DNA of 64,000 nucleotides from Pantoea dispersa (GTDB lineage: Bacteria; Pseudomonadota; Gammaproteobacteria; Enterobacterales; Enterobacteriaceae), in assembly GCF_014155765.1 (NCBI RefSeq), contig NZ_SCKT01000001.1, positions 1,054,001-1,118,000 on the forward strand. Reading direction: 5' to 3'. Below, piece by piece: positions 41,680 through 51,337 of the stretch. Every line of letters begins with the position of its first letter. Within the stretch, counting starts at the first letter, position 1. The notes beneath the pieces were generated by a model, which worked only from the letters and a program-made list of their open reading frames with translations, did no database searches and was not told the DNA's origin. The translations under genes were made by a program, and so were the position numbers.

Positions 41680-41797
41680 CGGGCCGTGCCCTTGCCTGCT
41701 GACACTGAGGCATAAAGCCAGATGTCGCACGATGGCAGCTTTGCTATAGTAAGGCACTTTTTTCACTCTTAACCCCACGGATGCTGTAGTCCTGAAC

Positions 41798-43009
41798 ATG
41801 AATACGCTGAAACCTTCTCGTTTTCTGAAACGCCTGACAGTGGGATCACTGGTCGCTCTCTCCCTCAGCCACGTTGCCTTTGCAGATGATGTTAATCTGA
41901 AAACCATGATTCCGGGCGTGCCGGACATCGATGCCGAAGCTTACGTGCTGATCGACTATAACTCCGGCAAAGTGCTGGCGGAAAAGAACGCGGACGCGCG
42001 CCGCGACCCGGCCAGTCTGACCAAAATGATGACCAGCTACGTCATCGGCCAGGCGGTCAAAGCGGGCAAAATCCATCAGGATGACATTGTTACCGTCGGT
42101 AAAGATGCCTGGGCAACCGGCAATCCGGTGTTCAAAGGCTCCTCGCTGATGTTCCTCAAGCCGGGCGATCGCGTACCGGTCTCTCAGCTGACGCGCGGTA
42201 TTGTGCTGCAGTCCGGTAACGACGCCTGCGTGGCGATGGCCGATTACGTCGCCGGCAGCCAGGACGCGTTCGTTAACCTGATGAACAACTACGTGGGCGC
42301 GCTGGGCCTGAAAAATACCCATTTCCAGACCGTGCACGGTCTTGATGCTGATGGTCAGTACAGTACGGCGCGTGACATGGCGCTGATTGGCCAGGCGCTG
42401 ATTCGCGATGTGCCGGATGAGTACGCGGTCTACAGAGAGAAAGAGTTCACCTTTAATAACATCCGCCAGATGAACCGTAACGGCCTGCTGTGGGATACCA
42501 GCCTGAACGTCGACGGCATCAAAACCGGCCACACCGAAGCCGCCGGCTACAACCTGGTGGCGTCAGCGACCGAAGGCCAGATGCGTCTGATCTCGGCGGT
42601 GATGGGCGGTCACACCTTCAAAGGCCGTGAAACCGAAAGTAAAAAGCTGCTGACCTGGGGCTTCCGCTTTTTCGAAACCGTGGCACCGCTGAAGGCGGGC
42701 AAAGAGTTTGCGTCTGAGCCGGTATGGTTTGGCAACAGCGATCGCGTGCAGCTCGGCGTGGAAAAAGATGCCTACCTGACCATCCCGCGCGGCCGCATGA
42801 AAGACCTCAAGGCCAGTTACGTGCTGAACAACACCGAACTGCACGCGCCGCTGCAGAAAAACCAGGTCGTGGGCAGCATCAACTTCCAGCTGGATGGTAA
42901 AACCATTGAACAGCGTCCGCTGGTGGTGCTGAACGAAGTGCAGGAAGGCGGTTTCTTCAGCCGCATCATCGATTACATCAAACTGATGTTCCATCACTGG
43001 TTCGGCTAA
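41798..43009 (+). CDS. dacA: D-alanyl-D-alanine carboxypeptidase, PBP5
   Basis: A 403-residue low-molecular-weight PBP. Signal peptide (about 1-29, ending AFA before DDVN); SxxK in PASLTKM (S73, K76); SxN in [12 protein letters not shown] in GIKTGHTEA. The C-terminal amphipathic helix ([17 protein letters not shown]) anchors it to the outer face of the inner membrane. It trims pentapeptides. Confidence 0.97.
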   Translation: MNTLKPSRFLKRLTVGSLVALSLSHVAFADDVNLKTMIPGVPDIDAEAYVLIDYNSGKVLAEKNADARRDPASLTKMMTSYVIGQAVKAGKIHQDDIVTVGKDAWATGNPVFKGSSLMFLKPGDRVPVSQLTRGIVLQSGNDACVAMADYVAGSQDAFVNLMNNYVGALGLKNTHFQTVHGLDADGQYSTARDMALIGQALIRDVPDEYAVYREKEFTFNNIRQMNRNGLLWDTSLNVDGIKTGHTEAAGYNLVASATEGQMRLISAVMGGHTFKGRETESKKLLTWGFRFFETVAPLKAGKEFASEPVWFGNSDRVQLGVEKDAYLTIPRGRMKDLKASYVLNNTELHAPLQKNQVVGSINFQLDGKTIEQRPLVVLNEVQEGGFFSRIIDYIKLMFHHWFG

Positions 43010-43057
43010 GGCGCGCTTGAAAAATCGCCAATCCGTCCCCAGATAAGCTACTATATT

Positions 43058-43086
43058 GCTCCCGCTTCGGCGGGAGCCTGTTTTTT
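43058..43086 (+). terminator. Terminator of dacA
   Basis: Stem GCTCCCGC-ttcg-GCGGGAGC followed by CTGTTTTTT. It lies 49 bp after the dacA stop and just before ybeD. Confidence 0.85.
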
Positions 43087-43102
43087 ATGCACCGGAGTTA
43101 AT

Positions 43103-43366
43103 ATGAAAACCAAACTGAATGAACTGCTCGAATTCCCGACGCCTTTTACCTACAAAGTGATGGGCCTGGCGCAACCGGAGCTGGTTGATCAAGTGGTTGA
43201 AGTGGTGCAGCGTCATGCGCCCGGCGACTACAGCCCTGACGTGAAGCCCAGCAGCAAAGGCAATTATCACTCGGTGTCGATCACCATTAACGCCACCCAC
43301 ATCGAACAGGTGGAAACCCTGTACGAAGAGCTGGGCAACATCGAAATCGTGCGCATGGTGCTGTAA
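43103..43366 (+). CDS. ybeD: YbeD family protein (DUF493)
   Basis: An 87-residue protein with a ferredoxin-like (ACT-like) fold in the family. Conserved start [20 protein letters not shown] and end IEIVRMVL. Function unknown; its steady position before lipB suggests a link to lipoate or to small-molecule sensing, which is only an inference. Confidence 0.93.
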   Translation: MKTKLNELLEFPTPFTYKVMGLAQPELVDQVVEVVQRHAPGDYSPDVKPSSKGNYHSVSITINATHIEQVETLYEELGNIEIVRMVL

Positions 43367-43435
43367 TGCTGACGCTGGTAAAGGCCGCTTTGCCAGCGTT
43401 ATACTCTGCCCTCCACTCGCTACCGGACTTCTGCT

Positions 43436-44086
43436 TTGTCTGCTAATACGCTTCTTGTTCGTCAGCTTGGCCAGCGCGACTGGCAGCCCGTCTCCGATGC
43501 CATGCATCACTTTACCGATCGGCGCGACAGCGCCACCGCCGATGAAATCTGGCTGGTGGAACACCCCGCGGTGTTTACTCAGGGCCAGGCGGGCAAAGCC
43601 GAACATGTGCTGGTGCCGGGCGATATTCCGGTGGTACAGAGCGATCGCGGCGGCCAGGTAACCTATCATGGCCCGGGCCAGCAGGTGATGTATGTCCTGA
43701 TTGACGTTAAACGCCGCAAGCTGGGCGTGCGCGATCTGGTCACCGCACTGGAAGAGACGGTCATCGCTACGCTGGCTGATTACGACATCAGCGCGCGTGC
43801 GCGTGCGGATGCGCCCGGCGTATACGTTGGCGATGCGAAAATCTGTTCGCTCGGCCTGCGCATCCGCAAAGGCTGCTCGTTTCACGGTCTGGCGCTCAAC
43901 GTCGCGATGGATCTGGCGCCCTTCCTGCGCATCAATCCCTGCGGCTATGCCGGCATGCAGATGACGCAGATCAGCGCCTTCCGGCCCGACGTCACGCCGG
44001 CGGACGTGCAACCGCGCCTGGTGCAGCATTTCGCGCGCCTGACCGGCTTTAGCGACACGGAATGGCATGATGAGGCCGCGTACTGA
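43436..44086 (+). CDS. lipB: Octanoyltransferase LipB
   Basis: A 216-residue enzyme moving octanoate from ACP to lipoyl domains. Signatures are [30 protein letters not shown], the catalytic Lys in [12 protein letters not shown], and the Cys in [11 protein letters not shown]. The start is TTG ([11 protein letters not shown]), as in E. coli, with a weak ribosome site. Provides the substrate for LipA. Confidence 0.95.
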   Translation: MSANTLLVRQLGQRDWQPVSDAMHHFTDRRDSATADEIWLVEHPAVFTQGQAGKAEHVLVPGDIPVVQSDRGGQVTYHGPGQQVMYVLIDVKRRKLGVRDLVTALEETVIATLADYDISARARADAPGVYVGDAKICSLGLRIRKGCSFHGLALNVAMDLAPFLRINPCGYAGMQMTQISAFRPDVTPADVQPRLVQHFARLTGFSDTEWHDEAAY

Positions 44087-44163
44087 CCTTGACCGTACGT
44101 GCGCATTTACAAAATTGTAACTTTCGCCACGGCTTATCGGCTGCTTCTGTCCCGGCGAGATGA

Positions 44164-44169
44164 TATAAT
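44164..44169 (+). promoter_or_regulatory. Likely -10 of the lipA promoter
   Basis: A perfect TATAAT in the lipB-lipA gap; the -35 at 17-bp spacing (CTGCTT) is weak. A start near 44176 would give a leader of about 87 nt. Confidence 0.45.
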
Positions 44170-44192
44170 TTTTGCAATTTTTTCAAATAAAG

Positions 44193-44232
44193 TTGAAAGC
44201 CTGGTTCTCAGTTTGAGTGAGGAAGCTTTCAA
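44193..44232 (+). promoter_or_regulatory. Hairpin in the lipA leader
   Basis: Perfect arms TTGAAAGC / GCTTTCAA enclose a nested stem with CCT/AGG and CTCA-gtt-TGAG. It has no T run, so it is not a normal terminator. Its place 30 bp before the lipA ATG suggests an effect on translation or mRNA stability. Confidence 0.45.
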
Positions 44233-44262
44233 ATCGCAATCCCGACCGGAACCTGCAGATTT

Positions 44263-45228
44263 ATGAGTAAACCAATTCAGATGGAACGTGGCGTCAAGTA
44301 TCGCGATGCCGACAAAATGGCGCTGATTCCGGTAAAAACCGTGGTCACCGAACGCCAGGAAATCCTGCGTAAGCCGGAGTGGATGAAGATCAAGCTGCCT
44401 GCGGATTCCAGCCGCATTCAGGGCATCAAAGCGGCGATGCGTAAAAACGGCCTGCACTCGGTGTGTGAAGAGGCTTCCTGCCCTAACCTTGCCGAATGCT
44501 TTAACCACGGCACCGCCACCTTTATGATCCTCGGTGCCATCTGTACCCGCCGCTGTCCGTTCTGCGATGTGGCACACGGTCGGCCAAACGCGCCGGACGC
44601 CAACGAGCCGCTGAAGCTGGCACAAACCATCGCCGACATGGCGCTGCGCTATGTGGTGATCACCTCGGTGGACCGCGACGATCTGCGTGACGGCGGTGCA
44701 CAGCACTTTGCTGACTGCATCAGCGCCATCCGCGAGAAAAGCCCGACCATTAAAATTGAAACGCTGGTGCCGGACTTCCGCGGCCGTATGGATCGCGCGC
44801 TGGAGATCCTCACGGCGACCCCGCCGGATGTGTTCAACCATAACCTGGAAAACGTACCGCGCGTCTATCGTCAGGTGCGTCCGGGCGCTAACTATGAGTG
44901 GTCGCTGAAGCTGCTGGAGCGTTTCAAAGAGGCGCATCCGGACGTGCCAACCAAATCCGGTCTGATGGTCGGTCTCGGGGAAACCAATGCGGAAATCATC
45001 GAGGTGATGCGCGATCTGCGTCGCCACGGTGTCACCATGCTGACTCTCGGCCAGTATCTGCAGCCAAGCCGTCACCATCTGCCGGTGCAGCGTTACGTCA
45101 GCCCGGCTGAATTTGATGAGATGAAAGAGGAAGCGCTGGCGATGGGCTTTACCCACGCCGCCTGCGGTCCGTTCGTCCGCTCGTCTTATCACGCTGATAT
45201 GCAGGCCAAAGGCCTGGAAGTGAAGTAA
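44263..45228 (+). CDS. lipA: Lipoyl synthase LipA
   Basis: A 321-residue radical-SAM enzyme that inserts two sulfurs into octanoyl groups. Auxiliary cluster cysteines C68, C73, C79 ([12 protein letters not shown]) and radical-SAM cysteines C94, C98, C101 (CTRRCPFC); C-terminal RSSY serine is present (FVRSSYHAD). The LysR gene ybeF, found between lipB and lipA in E. coli, is missing here. Confidence 0.97.
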   Translation: MSKPIQMERGVKYRDADKMALIPVKTVVTERQEILRKPEWMKIKLPADSSRIQGIKAAMRKNGLHSVCEEASCPNLAECFNHGTATFMILGAICTRRCPFCDVAHGRPNAPDANEPLKLAQTIADMALRYVVITSVDRDDLRDGGAQHFADCISAIREKSPTIKIETLVPDFRGRMDRALEILTATPPDVFNHNLENVPRVYRQVRPGANYEWSLKLLERFKEAHPDVPTKSGLMVGLGETNAEIIEVMRDLRRHGVTMLTLGQYLQPSRHHLPVQRYVSPAEFDEMKEEALAMGFTHAACGPFVRSSYHADMQAKGLEVK

Positions 45229-45240
45229 TCTCCTGCCGCG

Positions 45241-45263
45241 ATTGCGCCCTGCTGCGGCGCAAT
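45241..45263 (+). terminator. Hairpin after lipA
   Basis: Stem ATTGCGCC / GGCGCAAT with a 7-nt loop, 12 bp after the lipA stop. The following bases are not a strong T run, so termination efficiency is uncertain. Confidence 0.5.
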
Positions 45264-45383
45264 TGCAAAAATTCTGCTTAAACCGCTTAATTCCTGTCGC
45301 AAATCTGTCGCTTTAACCGCTGAGGCCATAAGAGCCTGTTTATTATTTTATTTTCTCAGTGTTTTTTTCATAAAGGTCAGATT

Positions 45384-46433
45384 ATGCAATCATCCTTTCA
45401 TATCGATGAGCTCGATTTTATGCGGGCGGCGGATGTGTCAGGTCCATCCTCTGGTAGACCGCGAAGCGGCGCGTCGGGCGAAAGCCTGGATGCGCTAAAA
45501 GCGCGTACCACGCCCATGGATATCACTAATCCGTTCGTGACGCCCCATGCGTCGTGCGAACTGGCGTTTCTTGCAACCGCCATCAGCATCGACCACCGCT
45601 ACGACGAAATTCATCTGCACCTGCCGCAAAGCGCGCAGCCTGCGTCTGCGCCCGCGCCCACACTGCCGTTCACCGAACTGCGCAGCGTAACGCCGGATGA
45701 AACGCCGTTGCTGCCAGCGCTGCCGCCGCAGGAGTCAGCGCTGCAGGCCGGCGGCGAGAGCGTCTGGCACAGCCTGCCTGAGGTTCCGGCGCTCAGCCCG
45801 GCGCTGTCGCTGGTCAGCGCGCTGCCTGCGGCATGGTATGCCGCTGAACATCAGACGCTCCACCCGTCGCCTGTCCCCACGCTCCCAGCCCGGCAGCCGC
45901 TGAGTCTGCCAGAGGTGGCTGTGCTGCGCGACATACAGCAACACGACTATGCGGTGGATTACGATGACAGCGGTGAGCCGAAAATGTTTAGCGGCACGCT
46001 GGCGGCGGGCGCTCAGGTGCATATTTATATCGATAATGTGCTGATTGAAGTGGTAACGGGCGACGCACAGGGTCACTGGCAGTTCGCTCAGCCCGCCGAT
46101 TTAAGCGCGGCACAGCATGTTTTCAGCGCAGAGTTCGTCGATGAACAGGGGCATGTCAGCAGCCGTTACAATAAGTTGATTACCATACTGCCGCAGCCTG
46201 CCGCTATTATCACGCCGATTGATGACAGCGATCTCAGCGCGATTGATTGTGCACTGATGGAACTGGCGATGCAGCAGGATGATATTGCGCCCGCTCTTCT
46301 GCCGCTGACCTTCAGCGAAGCATGGCTGGATGAGTGGCACAGCGCTGACAGCACACTGACCGCCAGCGGCGATCATGGTGGCAACCTGCCAGGCTGGGAT
46401 GAACCGCTGGAACATCACATTGTCTGGCACTAA
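45384..46433 (+). CDS. Hypothetical protein with one bacterial Ig-like domain
   Basis: A 349-residue protein that I do not recognise as a named gene. The N-terminal 90 residues are polar with no signal peptide or membrane segment; 90-190 is Pro/Ala-rich; 190-275 resembles the Ig-like repeats of giant adhesins (VDYDDSGEPKMFSGTLA, then VHIYIDNVLIEVV, DAQGHWQF, AEFVDEQGHVSS). Such domains normally occur in long arrays in secreted proteins, so one unit in a protein without export signal is odd. The acidic C-terminus ends EPLEHHIVWH. AAAGGTCAG precedes the ATG. It sits between lipA and tatE, where E. coli has nothing comparable. Confidence 0.75.
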   Translation: MQSSFHIDELDFMRAADVSGPSSGRPRSGASGESLDALKARTTPMDITNPFVTPHASCELAFLATAISIDHRYDEIHLHLPQSAQPASAPAPTLPFTELRSVTPDETPLLPALPPQESALQAGGESVWHSLPEVPALSPALSLVSALPAAWYAAEHQTLHPSPVPTLPARQPLSLPEVAVLRDIQQHDYAVDYDDSGEPKMFSGTLAAGAQVHIYIDNVLIEVVTGDAQGHWQFAQPADLSAAQHVFSAEFVDEQGHVSSRYNKLITILPQPAAIITPIDDSDLSAIDCALMELAMQQDDIAPALLPLTFSEAWLDEWHSADSTLTASGDHGGNLPGWDEPLEHHIVWH

Positions 46434-46439
46434 AAAACG

Positions 46440-46469
46440 AAAACCAGACTGTGGCAGTCTGGTTTTTTA
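46440..46469. terminator. Bidirectional terminator between the Ig-like gene and tatE
   Basis: Stem AAACCAGACT-gtggc-AGTCTGGTTT with a T run on the plus side and A-rich bases on the other, between convergent genes. Confidence 0.88.
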
Positions 46470-46510
46470 ACGTAATAAATATTTACACTTATTGACGTTC
46501 AGCGCAGAGA

Positions 46511-46714
46511 TTACTCTTTATGGCCGACGCGTTCAGCAGGCGTTTCTTCGGCACTGCTTTTGGTTGCGGTGGATTCATCATCTTTCATGGCTTTTTTAAA
46601 GCCCTTGATTGCGGAACCCAGATCGCCACCCAGTGAACGTAACTTGTTGGTGCCAAAAAGCAGTACGATAAGCGCACCGATGATCAGCAGTTTGGCAATA
46701 CTGATACCTTCCAT
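46511..46714 (-). CDS. tatE: TatE, twin-arginine translocase subunit
   Basis: A 67-residue TatA-family protein: a short N-terminal membrane helix ([16 protein letters not shown]), hinge [12 protein letters not shown], amphipathic helix [14 protein letters not shown] and charged tail ending HKE. The GISIAKLL start and location after lipA identify it as TatE rather than TatA. Confidence 0.93.
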   Translation of the reverse strand: MEGISIAKLLIIGALIVLLFGTNKLRSLGGDLGSAIKGFKKAMKDDESTATKSSAEETPAERVGHKE

Positions 46715-46812
46715 ATTTTACCTTTCAACCTTCGCGAAAAACGGACAGCACTATTAACGCGCAGTTATTCACCACGCTCAACTGCAATCTGTAACAGAGT
46801 GAGATCTCACGG

Positions 46813-47583
46813 TCAGATAAAGCGGCTGAGAAACGCCTGGGTACGCGGATGCTGCGGATTGCCAATCACCTGCTCTGGCGGTCCCTGTTCCACCACCACG
46901 CCACCATCCATGAACACCACGCGATCGGCGGCTTCACGCGCAAAGCCAATCTCATGCGTTACCACAATCATGGTCAGGCCGCGATTGGCTAAGGTACGCA
47001 TGGTAGCCAGCACTTCCCCCACCAGCTCCGGATCCAGCGCTGAGGTCGGTTCATCGAACAGCATCAGCAGCGGTTTGATCGCCAGCGCACGGGCGATCGC
47101 CACGCGCTGCTGTTGTCCCCCCGACAAATGTCGCGGCCAGGCGTCGGCTTTATCGCTCAATCCGACCGTTGCCAGCAGCTCACGCGCGTGTTGCAGCACC
47201 TCATCACGTGGGAACTTGTGCACGCCAATCGGCGCTTCCATGATGTTTTGCAGTACCGTCATATGGGGATAGAGATTGAACTGCTGAAACACCATGCCGA
47301 TTTTCTGCCGCTGATGGGCAATTTTCCGCGCCGACAGGCGATGCAGCAGGCCGCGCTTTAGCGCATAACCAATCTGCTCGTCGCCCACCATAATCGAGCC
47401 GGCATTCATCTCTTCCAGATGATTAATGCAGCGCAGAAAGGTCGACTTGCCGGAGCCCGAAGGCCCGAGAATCACCACCACTTCGCCCGGAAACACATCA
47501 AGGTCGATGCCTTTCAGCACCGCGTTATCACCGAAGCTCTTTTGCACATTACGCGCGCGCACCAGCGGCTGACTCTCGCTCAT
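46813..47583 (-). CDS. Polar amino-acid ABC transporter ATPase
   Basis: A 256-residue ABC ATPase of the GlnQ/HisP group. Walker [11 protein letters not shown]-loop [10 protein letters not shown], signature LSGGQQQR, Walker [14 protein letters not shown], switch VVTHEIGFA. It overlaps the permease gene by four bases. Last gene of a five-gene operon with a binding protein, permease, nitrilase and DHPD-like protein. Substrate unknown. Confidence 0.93.
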   Translation of the reverse strand: MSESQPLVRARNVQKSFGDNAVLKGIDLDVFPGEVVVILGPSGSGKSTFLRCINHLEEMNAGSIMVGDEQIGYALKRGLLHRLSARKIAHQRQKIGMVFQQFNLYPHMTVLQNIMEAPIGVHKFPRDEVLQHARELLATVGLSDKADAWPRHLSGGQQQRVAIARALAIKPLLMLFDEPTSALDPELVGEVLATMRTLANRGLTMIVVTHEIGFAREAADRVVFMDGGVVVEQGPPEQVIGNPQHPRTQAFLSRFI

Positions 47584-48539
47584 ACGTCCTCCTTTAAACG
47601 CGGGGCCGCGGCTAGCGCCGTGTCACTGCTGGCGCGTCGTTTGTTCACCACCACGGTACGTTTGCTGCCGCGCGCGTAGTAGCGCTCAATGGCTGACTGG
47701 CCGACGTTGAGGATCGAGGTAATCAGCAGATACCAGATCACTGCCACCATCAGCATCGGAATGATTTCAAAGGTACGGTTGTAAACGGCCTGCACCGAAT
47801 AGAGCAGATCGCCCATCGCGATGACGCTCACCAGCGACGTGGCTTTGATCATGCTAATCAGCTGGTTGCCGGTCGGGGGAATAATGGCGCGCATCGCCTG
47901 TGGAATGATGATACGCCGCAGCGCGCGGCTGCGGCTCATGCCAAACGCCTGAGTGGTTTCAACCTGACCGTGATCGACCGACAGCAGGCCGGCACGGATA
48001 ATCTCCGCCATATAGGCAGCCTCGTTGAGCGCCAGACCGGCGATGGCGGCAGTCAGCGGCGTGATCAGATCGTTAGTATTCCAGCTGGCAAAGGTGATGT
48101 CCGTCCACGGCACGGTGATCGATAGCGTGGGAAACAGTGTCGACAGGTTGTACCAGAATATCAGCTGCACCAGCAGCGGCGTACCGCGAAAGAACCAGAT
48201 GTAGAGCGCCGACACGCCGCTCAGCAGTTTATTCTCTGACAGCCGCCAGACCGCCAGCAGCAGCCCCAGCAGGGTGCCCAGCACCATCGACACCACCGTC
48301 AGCCCGAGCGTCACCTGCAGCCCTTTCAGCACCGAGCCTTCGGTAAACCACTGCAGCACCACGTGCCACTCAAAATTGGGATTGGTCGCCACCAGCCACA
48401 GACCATTCGCTGCCAGCGTCAGGACCACGATCCAGCTAACCCAGCGTCCATACGCGGGCGCGCTACGGGCAAAAGCGACGTCGCGCTGCGTCACGTCCCC
48501 CTGATCCGTGGGGCGCGCGTTGGGGCCGACGGCACTCAT
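47580..48539 (-). CDS. Polar amino-acid ABC transporter permease
   Basis: A 319-residue inner-membrane permease (PAAT family, HisM/GlnP type). A longer than usual cytoplasmic N-terminus (about 30 residues) precedes the first helix. The EAA loop is in [19 protein letters not shown] and the family motif [14 protein letters not shown] is present. It is a single permease, so it probably forms a homodimer. Overlaps both neighbours by four bases. Confidence 0.92.
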   Translation of the reverse strand: MSAVGPNARPTDQGDVTQRDVAFARSAPAYGRWVSWIVVLTLAANGLWLVATNPNFEWHVVLQWFTEGSVLKGLQVTLGLTVVSMVLGTLLGLLLAVWRLSENKLLSGVSALYIWFFRGTPLLVQLIFWYNLSTLFPTLSITVPWTDITFASWNTNDLITPLTAAIAGLALNEAAYMAEIIRAGLLSVDHGQVETTQAFGMSRSRALRRIIIPQAMRAIIPPTGNQLISMIKATSLVSVIAMGDLLYSVQAVYNRTFEIIPMLMVAVIWYLLITSILNVGQSAIERYYARGSKRTVVVNKRRASSDTALAAAPRLKEDV

Positions 48540-49423
48540 TTTGCCGTCTCCTGCGCCAGGTTACGTCCCGGCTGCGGCAGCATGTTGCCGTCCAGCTGCC
48601 ATTTTTTCATGATGGCCGCGTAGGTGCCGTTGGCAAACAGTTCTTTGTAGGCATCCAGCACCACCTCGCCCAGCGGCGAGCCTTTGGGAACGACCGTGCC
48701 CTGAAAGATATCGCCAAAGCCATTTTTCTGCCCCTGACCAGACAGTTCAAGCTGCCCCTGCGCCTGCTCAATGAAGTAGGTCAGCGGCGCCTGCGAGGAA
48801 AAGAAGGCATCCGAACGCTTCGAGCGCACCGCCAGTATCGACGAAGGCTGATCGGTAAAGGACTGCACCACGACTGCAGGTTTGCCCGCAGCCTCACAGG
48901 CGGCTGACTGTTTGCGGATCACCTGCTCCGCCGAACCGGCCGCCATTACCGCGATGCGCTTGCCGCAGGTATCTGCCAGACCGTTGATGTGCGCCGGATT
49001 GCCCTTCTGCACGCCAAACACCACGAACTCCTGCACGTAGTCGATGAAGTCCACCTTCTGCTGGCGATCCGGATAATCACCTATCGGCCCGATGGCCATC
49101 TGATAGCGTCCGGAATTAATACCGGCCAGTACGCCGGACAGACCGCTCACCGTCGCGTGTTCAATTTTCACGCCCAGCAGCTGGCCGAGCGCCACGGTAA
49201 GATCGGCCGAGGCGCCATCCATTGAGTGCGGCCCGTTAACGATTTCATACGGCGGAAAGGAGCCGTTGTTTACCGAGATCATTTTGCCAGCCTGCTTGAT
49301 CTGCGCCGGCAGCCGATCGTGCAGCGCCTGATCCATTTTTTGCGTCGGAATGGCGTCCGCTGCCTGGACGACGCTCGCCGTCAGGCCGGTCGCCAGCGCG
49401 ATGGCGGTTAAAAGCATTTTCAT
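48536..49423 (-). CDS. Periplasmic binding protein of the amino-acid ABC transporter
   Basis: A 295-residue PAAT-family (SBP_bac_3) binding protein. Signal peptide MKMLLTAIALATGLTASVVQA before ADAIP. The motif NGSFPPYEIVNG is the usual N-lobe ligand segment, followed by SAEQVIRKQSAACEAAG with a pair of cysteines (near 148 and 166) that may form a disulfide. The usual acidic/Arg ligand contacts cannot be assigned with certainty. Lies 22 bp after the nitrilase gene. Confidence 0.9.
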   Translation of the reverse strand: MKMLLTAIALATGLTASVVQAADAIPTQKMDQALHDRLPAQIKQAGKMISVNNGSFPPYEIVNGPHSMDGASADLTVALGQLLGVKIEHATVSGLSGVLAGINSGRYQMAIGPIGDYPDRQQKVDFIDYVQEFVVFGVQKGNPAHINGLADTCGKRIAVMAAGSAEQVIRKQSAACEAAGKPAVVVQSFTDQPSSILAVRSKRSDAFFSSQAPLTYFIEQAQGQLELSGQGQKNGFGDIFQGTVVPKGSPLGEVVLDAYKELFANGTYAAIMKKWQLDGNMLPQPGRNLAQETAK

Positions 49424-49445
49424 CAGTCAGTTTCCCCCAGGCAGG

Positions 49446-50240
49446 TCAAAGTGATTGCAATTCCGGACGGGCAAAGCGGCGATTTTCCAGTACCGGCAGC
49501 ACGCTGCGGGCGTAGGCGATGCGGGCCGGATCCAGTTCGGCAAACACCAGTGCGGCGCACTCCGGTGCCTTAGCAATCACCACGCCAAGCGGATCGATCA
49601 CCAGACTGTTACCAATGTTGCGCGGCCCGCACTCGCCTACCGCCACCATGTAGCAGGTGTTTTCCAGCGCGCGCGCACTGGTCAGCAGTTCCCAGTGCAT
49701 CTCCTTTAACGGTCCTTTTACCCAGGCGGAAGGCAGCACCAGCACGTCGGCACCGTCCAGCACCAGCCGGCGCGCCAGTTCGGGAAAACGCACGTCGTAG
49801 CAGGTCATCAGCCCAACTTTCATGCCGGCCACCTCAACCAGTGGCGGCACGGCATCACCCGGATTGACCCGCTGCGACTCCTGCATGGCGAAGGCATCGT
49901 ACAGATGCAGCTTGACATACTGCGCGATGATTTCGCCATTACGCAGGGCAATCAGTACGTTGTGCGCTTTGTTATCCTGCGTCGGCACGTGCACGCTCAT
50001 CATGGTGGTCAGCGCGTTACCTTTGCTGGTTTCCAGCAGCTGACTGACAAACGGCCCGTCCAGCGGCTGTGCGGCCTTTAACACCAGATCGGGATCGGCG
50101 ATATCGCGCGCCAGCACGCCTTCCGGCAGCACCAGCAGATCGGCGCCCGCTGCCAGCGCATCCTGCATCAGACCGCGACAAATGGCGGTGTTCTCCTGCC
50201 ATTCGCGGCTAACGGCGAACTGCCCCATGGCTACTTTCAT
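49446..50240 (-). CDS. ybeM: Carbon-nitrogen hydrolase, YbeM-like (nitrilase superfamily)
   Basis: A 264-residue nitrilase-fold amidase with the triad E40 (LVLPEGVL), K110 (QYVKLHLYD) and C147 (MTCYDVRFPE). It resembles YbeM/NIT1-type deaminated-glutathione amidases, and its site near tatE and pagP is that of E. coli ybeM. Here it is built into a transport operon, so its substrate may be the imported compound. The ATG was chosen because GAGGGGAG lies 5 nt before it and it follows the upstream stop by two bases; a GTG two codons earlier is possible. Confidence 0.85.
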   Translation of the reverse strand: MKVAMGQFAVSREWQENTAICRGLMQDALAAGADLLVLPEGVLARDIADPDLVLKAAQPLDGPFVSQLLETSKGNALTTMMSVHVPTQDNKAHNVLIALRNGEIIAQYVKLHLYDAFAMQESQRVNPGDAVPPLVEVAGMKVGLMTCYDVRFPELARRLVLDGADVLVLPSAWVKGPLKEMHWELLTSARALENTCYMVAVGECGPRNIGNSLVIDPLGVVIAKAPECAALVFAELDPARIAYARSVLPVLENRRFARPELQSL

Positions 50241-50242
50241 CT

Positions 50243-51202
50243 TCACTCCCCTCTGGCCGCCGCCGGGAAAATCTCCTCCGGCGAGAGCAACGTTGTGGTT
50301 AAGCCCTGCTGAAACAGCTCACGGGCGAAGTCGGCAATCATCCTTTTGTTAGCGGTAAATCCGTTTTGATTCCAGTCGGCAGGCAATTCCTGCGCGGTGC
50401 GTCGCAAATCATCCAGCAGCCACGGCGTGGTATCCGCGTACTTCTCGCGTTTGCGCATCCACAGCTGATACGCGCGATCGATCACCTCGCTCAGCGCCTG
50501 CGGCAGCCACGGATGCGCCGCCGCCAGCGCCGGCTTCAGCGCCAGCAGATGAATACCGGGCACATAGCCGACGCGGTTGAAGTAGTCGCGCTCAGCACTG
50601 ACGAAATCCGCCTGCAGCTGGCGCAGACCGGAATCTTTCAGGAAAAAACCCTCAGGCATAAACGGCGTGAACACCGCATCCAGCTCGCCGGCTTTCAACA
50701 GTTCAATCAGCGGACGCTCGTCCGGCGCCGGTTCGATGCGGCCCGGGCGACCAAATCCCGCCAGCCGGTCAACAATCGGATGATCAGCGGTCAGGCGTCC
50801 GGCAAACCAGAAGGCGTCGTTGATATCGACGCCCGCTTCACGCAGCACGGTGCGCGTCCAGGTATTACCGGAGTCCTGCCAGCCGGTAACGCCGATTCTT
50901 TTGCCTTTCAGCTGGGCTGGGGTGGTGAGCGGGCTGGTTGTGGTGGTTATGATGCAGCGCTGGCGAAAGCCACGCATCAGAAAGTGCGGCAGGCCGAGCA
51001 GTGAATCGTCGCCGCGCGCCCGTGCCTGCGCATAGCGGCTAAACGACACCTCACCGCCTTCGTAGTGTTCACTGCTGGCCAGGTTATCCACCAGCGTGCC
51101 TACGCGGTCAATGACCAGCCTGAAGCCCTGTGGCTGAATATCGCCCAGCGCCAGCGGCGTGAAGTAATCCCAGTCGCGCACCGCCAGTCTGATAGTGATC
51201 AT
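50243..51202 (-). CDS. Solitary binding-protein-fold protein, 4,5-dihydroxyphthalate decarboxylase-like
   Basis: A 319-residue cytoplasmic protein (no signal peptide) with a type II periplasmic-binding fold of the NMT1/THI5/DHPD kind: LAVRDWDYFTPLALGDI, then SEHYEGGEVSFSRYAQAR, a LKGKRIGVTGWQDSGNTW lobe and LLKAGELDAVFTPFMPEGF. Relatives are annotated as 4,5-dihydroxyphthalate decarboxylase or as transporter binding proteins. Lack of a signal fits an enzyme. The start MITIRL was chosen because GGAGAAGC lies upstream. First gene of the operon, divergent from the MocR-type regulator. Confidence 0.8.
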   Translation of the reverse strand: MITIRLAVRDWDYFTPLALGDIQPQGFRLVIDRVGTLVDNLASSEHYEGGEVSFSRYAQARARGDDSLLGLPHFLMRGFRQRCIITTTTSPLTTPAQLKGKRIGVTGWQDSGNTWTRTVLREAGVDINDAFWFAGRLTADHPIVDRLAGFGRPGRIEPAPDERPLIELLKAGELDAVFTPFMPEGFFLKDSGLRQLQADFVSAERDYFNRVGYVPGIHLLALKPALAAAHPWLPQALSEVIDRAYQLWMRKREKYADTTPWLLDDLRRTAQELPADWNQNGFTANKRMIADFARELFQQGLTTTLLSPEEIFPAAARGE

Positions 51203-51296
51203 CGTGTGCTTCTCCGTTTGTTCAGCCGCCACGCTGGCGCTGTGCATTTTTTCTGCAAATTGTGCTTGAATTTGAGTCTAAAACGCGAATACTAAT

Positions 51297-51328
51297 CTGA
51301 ACAATCATTTCTTTGTTACTGAACAAAG
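51297..51328. promoter_or_regulatory. Candidate operator of the MocR-type regulator
   Basis: Direct repeats CTGAACAA at 51297-51304 and 51319-51326 are exactly 22 bp apart (two helical turns), and the second lies within a perfect inverted repeat CTTTGTT-actg-AACAAAG (51311-51328). MocR/GabR/PdxR regulators typically bind direct repeats with such spacing. The site lies directly upstream of the regulator gene and between the divergent promoters. Confidence 0.55.
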
Positions 51329-51337
51329 CTTTTTCTT

